Assembly: GCF_033568475.1 (NCBI RefSeq)
Contig: NC_133123.1
Span: 18,028,622-18,092,621 of the forward strand
Source of the DNA: Henckelia pumila
Lineage: Eukaryota; Streptophyta; Magnoliopsida; Lamiales; Gesneriaceae
Length of the DNA: 64,000 nucleotides
Direction: 5' to 3'
The notes under the pieces were generated by a model. It saw nothing but the letters and a program-made list of their open reading frames with translations. It was not told the origin of the DNA and did no database searches. Below, piece after piece: positions 60,651-64,000 of this stretch (position 1 is the first letter of the stretch; the number at the start of each line of letters is the position of its first letter). Position numbers and translations under genes: made by a program.

Positions 60651-63600
60651 CTTTTAGAGATGAAGTGATTCAGCGGGCAATCGTTATTCATGATGAAGTT
60701 GTAGTGGATTGTCGCAAAGAACTATGGAATACTAAACTAGTTCCGGAGGAAATTATTATGATGATTCACCCTAAAATTCCGGAGCCTAGTAGTGCAAGAG
60801 TTGAGGATGACTCAGACCTCCCTTAGGAGATTTATTGGGAGGTCTGGGTGACAAGGAGATGATCGAAGGAGTTGGTGGAGGAACAAAGGAAGAACAATTA
60901 TTCCCTTTATATATATATATATTCAATTTTTTTGATTATCATATCTCTTTGAATTTTGAAAATTCTATTGCATACTTGTTTGATGAATAAAATACTATCG
61001 CTTTAATATTGAAATACTTGAAAGGAGATCAGTCTCCCAAGATTTTGTCTCATGGGAAAGTCCTAAACCCACTTGGTGCGTGGTGAGGTATCCCGGGAAT
61101 TGTAATATTATTATTTCATCCTGATCTCTTACATCGTCAGAAGTTCAAATGTCCCATGGGGCTGGCCAAGCCTCTTATTGTTGGAAATTTTTTTTTATGA
61201 TTGCTAGGGTCTATGACGTTTATGTCGTAAATAAGCGTTAGTATAAGTGAGGAGATATGATATGCTTTCGACAAAGTAATCTGCTTATATATCAAAATAA
61301 TCAAATTAGTTGAAAAATACATCACAAAATTGTAATATGAAAACATAAGGAAAATATGCTAATAACAAAAAGGTAAATATAGCCTAATATTGGAGAGAGT
61401 TGCAATTTATGCATAAAACTTCTTTAGGTTGGCCACATTCCAAGCTCTGGGAAGTATTCGTCTATCTGAATGTTGGAGGCGATATGTTCCCATCTTCACA
61501 ATCTCATTTACTTTGTATGGGCCTTCCCATTTCGGATTCAGCTTGCCCACAGACTTCAAGATGTCAGATTTTCTCAATACAAGATCTCCAACTTGGAAAG
61601 ACCTTGGCTTGACTCTATCATTGTATGCTTTAGTCATGCAAGCCCGATATTTCTCGGCTCGTGTCGAAGCTTCATCTTTTAGTTCATCCACTAAGTCCAA
61701 TGACATTCGAAGGGATTGGTCATTCCCAGATGAAGTGTATTATTTCACTCGTCATGATTGCTCTCCAATTTCGGCAGGAGCCACAGCTTCTGCTCCGTAA
61801 GCCAGGTTGAAAGAAGATTCTCCAGTTGAAGAACGTGGAGTGGTTTGATATGCCCATAGAACACTTGGCAACTCATCTACCCATTTCCCTTTGGCATTGC
61901 CTAGACGTGTTTTGAGATGCTGTAGAATGGTTCGGTTTGTGACCTCGGTTCTCCCATTGGCTTGGGGATTCCTGACAGAAGTGAAGAACTGCTTGATGGA
62001 AAGTCCTTTGCACCAATATTTTATTTTCGCTCCAAAGAACTGAGTTTCATTGTCTGAAACCAAGGTTTGAGGAATGCCAAATCTGTATATTATATTCTTT
62101 CATAAAAAAATTGATTACTTCTCTTTTAGATATTTTGGCCAATGGTTCAGTTTCGACCCATTTGGTGAAATAATCCACAGCAACTATCAGAAATTTTCTT
62201 TGTCCGATAGCAGTAGAAAAAGGACATACCAAATCCATTCCCCATTGAGCAAAAGGTAAATGACTTTCCAGGGGATGTAAGATTGTAGGCGGCCGGTGAT
62301 GGAAGTTAGCATGATCTTGACATGCGTGACAATGTTTCACTAACTCAATAGCGTCTTGCTTCATTGTTGACCAAAAGTACCTTTGGCATAATGCTTTCCC
62401 CGCGAGAGCTCTGCCGGCTAAGTGATTTCCACATATTCCTTCATGAATTTCACGGAGCACATAGTTTCCTTTGGCTGGCGTTAGACACTTTAGGTAAGGT
62501 GAAGAGAAACCTCTTTTATACAGTTCTCCGTCAATGATCGTGAACTGAGCAGCTCTCACTCTAAGTTTTCGAGCTTCAACTTGGTTAGCAGGTAGGTTAC
62601 CCCCCATCAAATAGTCGATTATTTCATCTTTCCAACTAGGTTCTTCGCTGTCAGCACAAAAGATTGTAACATCACTTTCATCAGTTTCTTCCTTGCCATA
62701 TGTTAGGAATGTAATTTTCCTATTATCAATGTTGGCCAAAGAGCTTGCTAACTTGGCCAGGCGGTCCACTAACTCATTTTCCATTCTAGGTATCTGCTTC
62801 ACATCTTAGCTGTCCAAACGTGAGAGAATCTCATTCACTTGAGTGAGGTACCCAAGCATTTTATCTTCCTTCGATTCATAATTTCCATTAACTTGACCGA
62901 CGATAAGTTGGGAGTCGCTGTGTATCGTCAGTATTTTTGCTCCTACCGACAAGGCCAATATAATTCCCATGGTGAAAGCTTCATATTCTGCCTCATTATT
63001 CGTTGTAGGGAATAAAAATTTGATGGCATATTGAAATTTATATCCCTGTGGGCTCTCCACAACTATACATGCACTGCTTCCTATATAGGTTGATAACCCG
63101 TCGACATAAACCATCCAAGTCGGGGTGGAGCTTTCTTCTTGAGTTACTGTCATCTCTACTAGAAAATCAGCCAAAATTTGTGCTTTAATCGCTGGACGCG
63201 AGCGATATTCAATTCCATATTGTCTCAATTCGACAGCCCACTTAACCATTCTTCCTGATGCTTCAGGACTCGAGATAATTTTTTTGAGAGGATGATTGGT
63301 GAGTGCAATTATTGGATGAGACTGAAAGTAAGGACGTAGTTTTCTCGCTGCAGTTACCAAAGCCAGTGCCAATTTTTCGATCTTTGTATATATTAATTCT
63401 GCTCCATGTAAAGTTCGGCTGATATAGTACACTGGTTTGTGCTCACGTCCTACTTCAGAGATCAATACTGCACTTACCGCCTCCGCAGATATTGCTAGAT
63501 AAATCAGCAGGGTGTCACCTTTCTTTGGTTTTACTAATAACGGCGGAGAGGTCAGATTTCTTTTCCACTCGTCAAATGCTTGATGACACTCTTCTGTCCA

Positions 63601-64000
63601 TCGAAAACCTTTTTCACTTCTCAACAGTTTGAAGAATGGTAACCCCTTGTCTGCATATCTTGAAATAAATCGGTTGAGGGCGGCCAAATGCCCTGTTAAT
63701 TCCTGGATGCCTTTCACACTTTTCGGAGGATTCATGTTCAAAATTGCATTAATTTTTTCAGGGTTGACCTCTATTCCTCCTTCTGACACCATGTAACCAA
63801 GGAATTTGTCTCCTCGTACGCCAAAAGTGCATTTATCCAGTTTAAGCTTCATCCTGTATTTTCTGAGTATATTGAAGCATTCCCCAAGATCTTTCAAGTG
63901 ATTAGATGCTTGAGTACTTTTGACGAGCATGTCATCTATATAAACTTTCATGTTATGTCCGATCAAGTGTTCAAACATGGTATTTACCAGACGTTGATAG

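Larger units (their letters stand above)
57022..64000 (-). mobile_element. Ty3/gypsy Tat-lineage retrotransposon, broken, runs off the right edge
   Basis: A minus-strand fossil. From right to left: reverse transcriptase (KVYIDDMLVKS), first RNase H (ALTNHPLKKI region), a second RNase H of the archaeal type (VYVDG, TNNEAEYEA, IHSDSQLI) at about 62.8-63.2 kb, integrase (HHCC-like CHACQ; DLVCPF; FTSVRNPQANGRTEVTNR) at about 61.7-62.6 kb, and the conserved pol C-terminus (RVKPRSFQVGDLVLRK, KWEGPYKVNEIV) at about 61.4-61.6 kb. A region with an antisense reading frame follows (58.8-60.7 kb), then the 3' LTR. The second RNase H is typical of Tat (Ogre/Retand kin). It is broken in several places; gag and the 5' LTR lie outside the window. 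Confidence 0.88.

Noticed and set aside
1-64000. CRISPR arrays, rRNA or tRNA genes, bacterial operons
   Set aside because: None seen. The only tRNA-like signals are SINE pol III boxes and retroelement primer-binding sites, though a tRNA scan was not possible here.

Overview
This window comes from a plant nuclear genome, a core eudicot and perhaps an asterid. It is AT-rich, its host genes have many short exons and phase-consistent GT-AG introns, and the proteins read as plant orthologues (ATRIP/SUV2, RPN9, a DYW-type PPR protein, phosphomevalonate kinase). Most of the remaining DNA is nested plant transposable elements. Nothing bacterial, viral-exogenous or CRISPR-like is present.

Layout. 1-8.3 kb is a repeat field: a 2.1 kb inverted-repeat transposon carrying a Harbinger-type MITE and a small snapback, a Mutator-type element with an exact 9-bp target duplication, and a LINE tail that was hit by a copia solo LTR and by a tRNA-derived SINE. 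9.1-16.3 kb (minus) is SUV2/ATRIP in 13 exons, with a long perfect-looking hairpin in one intron. 18.3-29.6 kb is a broken Ty1/copia element (minus) abutting a broken Ty3/gypsy chromovirus (plus). 30.3-33.8 kb is a copia copy with both LTRs and a target duplication, broken. 35.3-37.7 kb holds three or four MITEs. 38.4-39.1 kb is a small three-exon plant gene of unknown function. 39.6-42.8 kb has a TRIM, a 1.5 kb gypsy solo LTR and the gypsy relic it landed in. 43.8-48.0 kb (plus) is RPN9 in six exons. 49.1-50.9 kb (plus) is an intronless PPR-DYW gene, tail to tail with PMK (minus, 51.4-55.2 kb plus a 5'-UTR intron). 55.8-56.9 kb has an hAT and a Harbinger MITE side by side. From 57.0 kb to the right edge runs a broken Tat-lineage Ty3/gypsy element on the minus strand that carries an extra open-reading-frame region in antisense.

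The host genes are unrelated housekeeping functions: DNA-damage checkpoint, proteasome lid, organelle RNA processing and the mevalonate pathway. They do not form an operon-like unit. Their order matters, however: as I recall the Arabidopsis gene numbers, SUV2/RPN9 are neighbours (At5g45610/At5g45620) and PMK/PPR are neighbours (At1g31910/At1g31920). The window therefore looks like two conserved gene pairs, the first pushed apart to about 27 kb by retroelements.

The most unusual non-gene signal is that several unrelated LTR families carry clusters of short GC-rich palindromes or GC-rich tandem units inside their LTRs, with the stem sequence changed but the pairing kept between copies.
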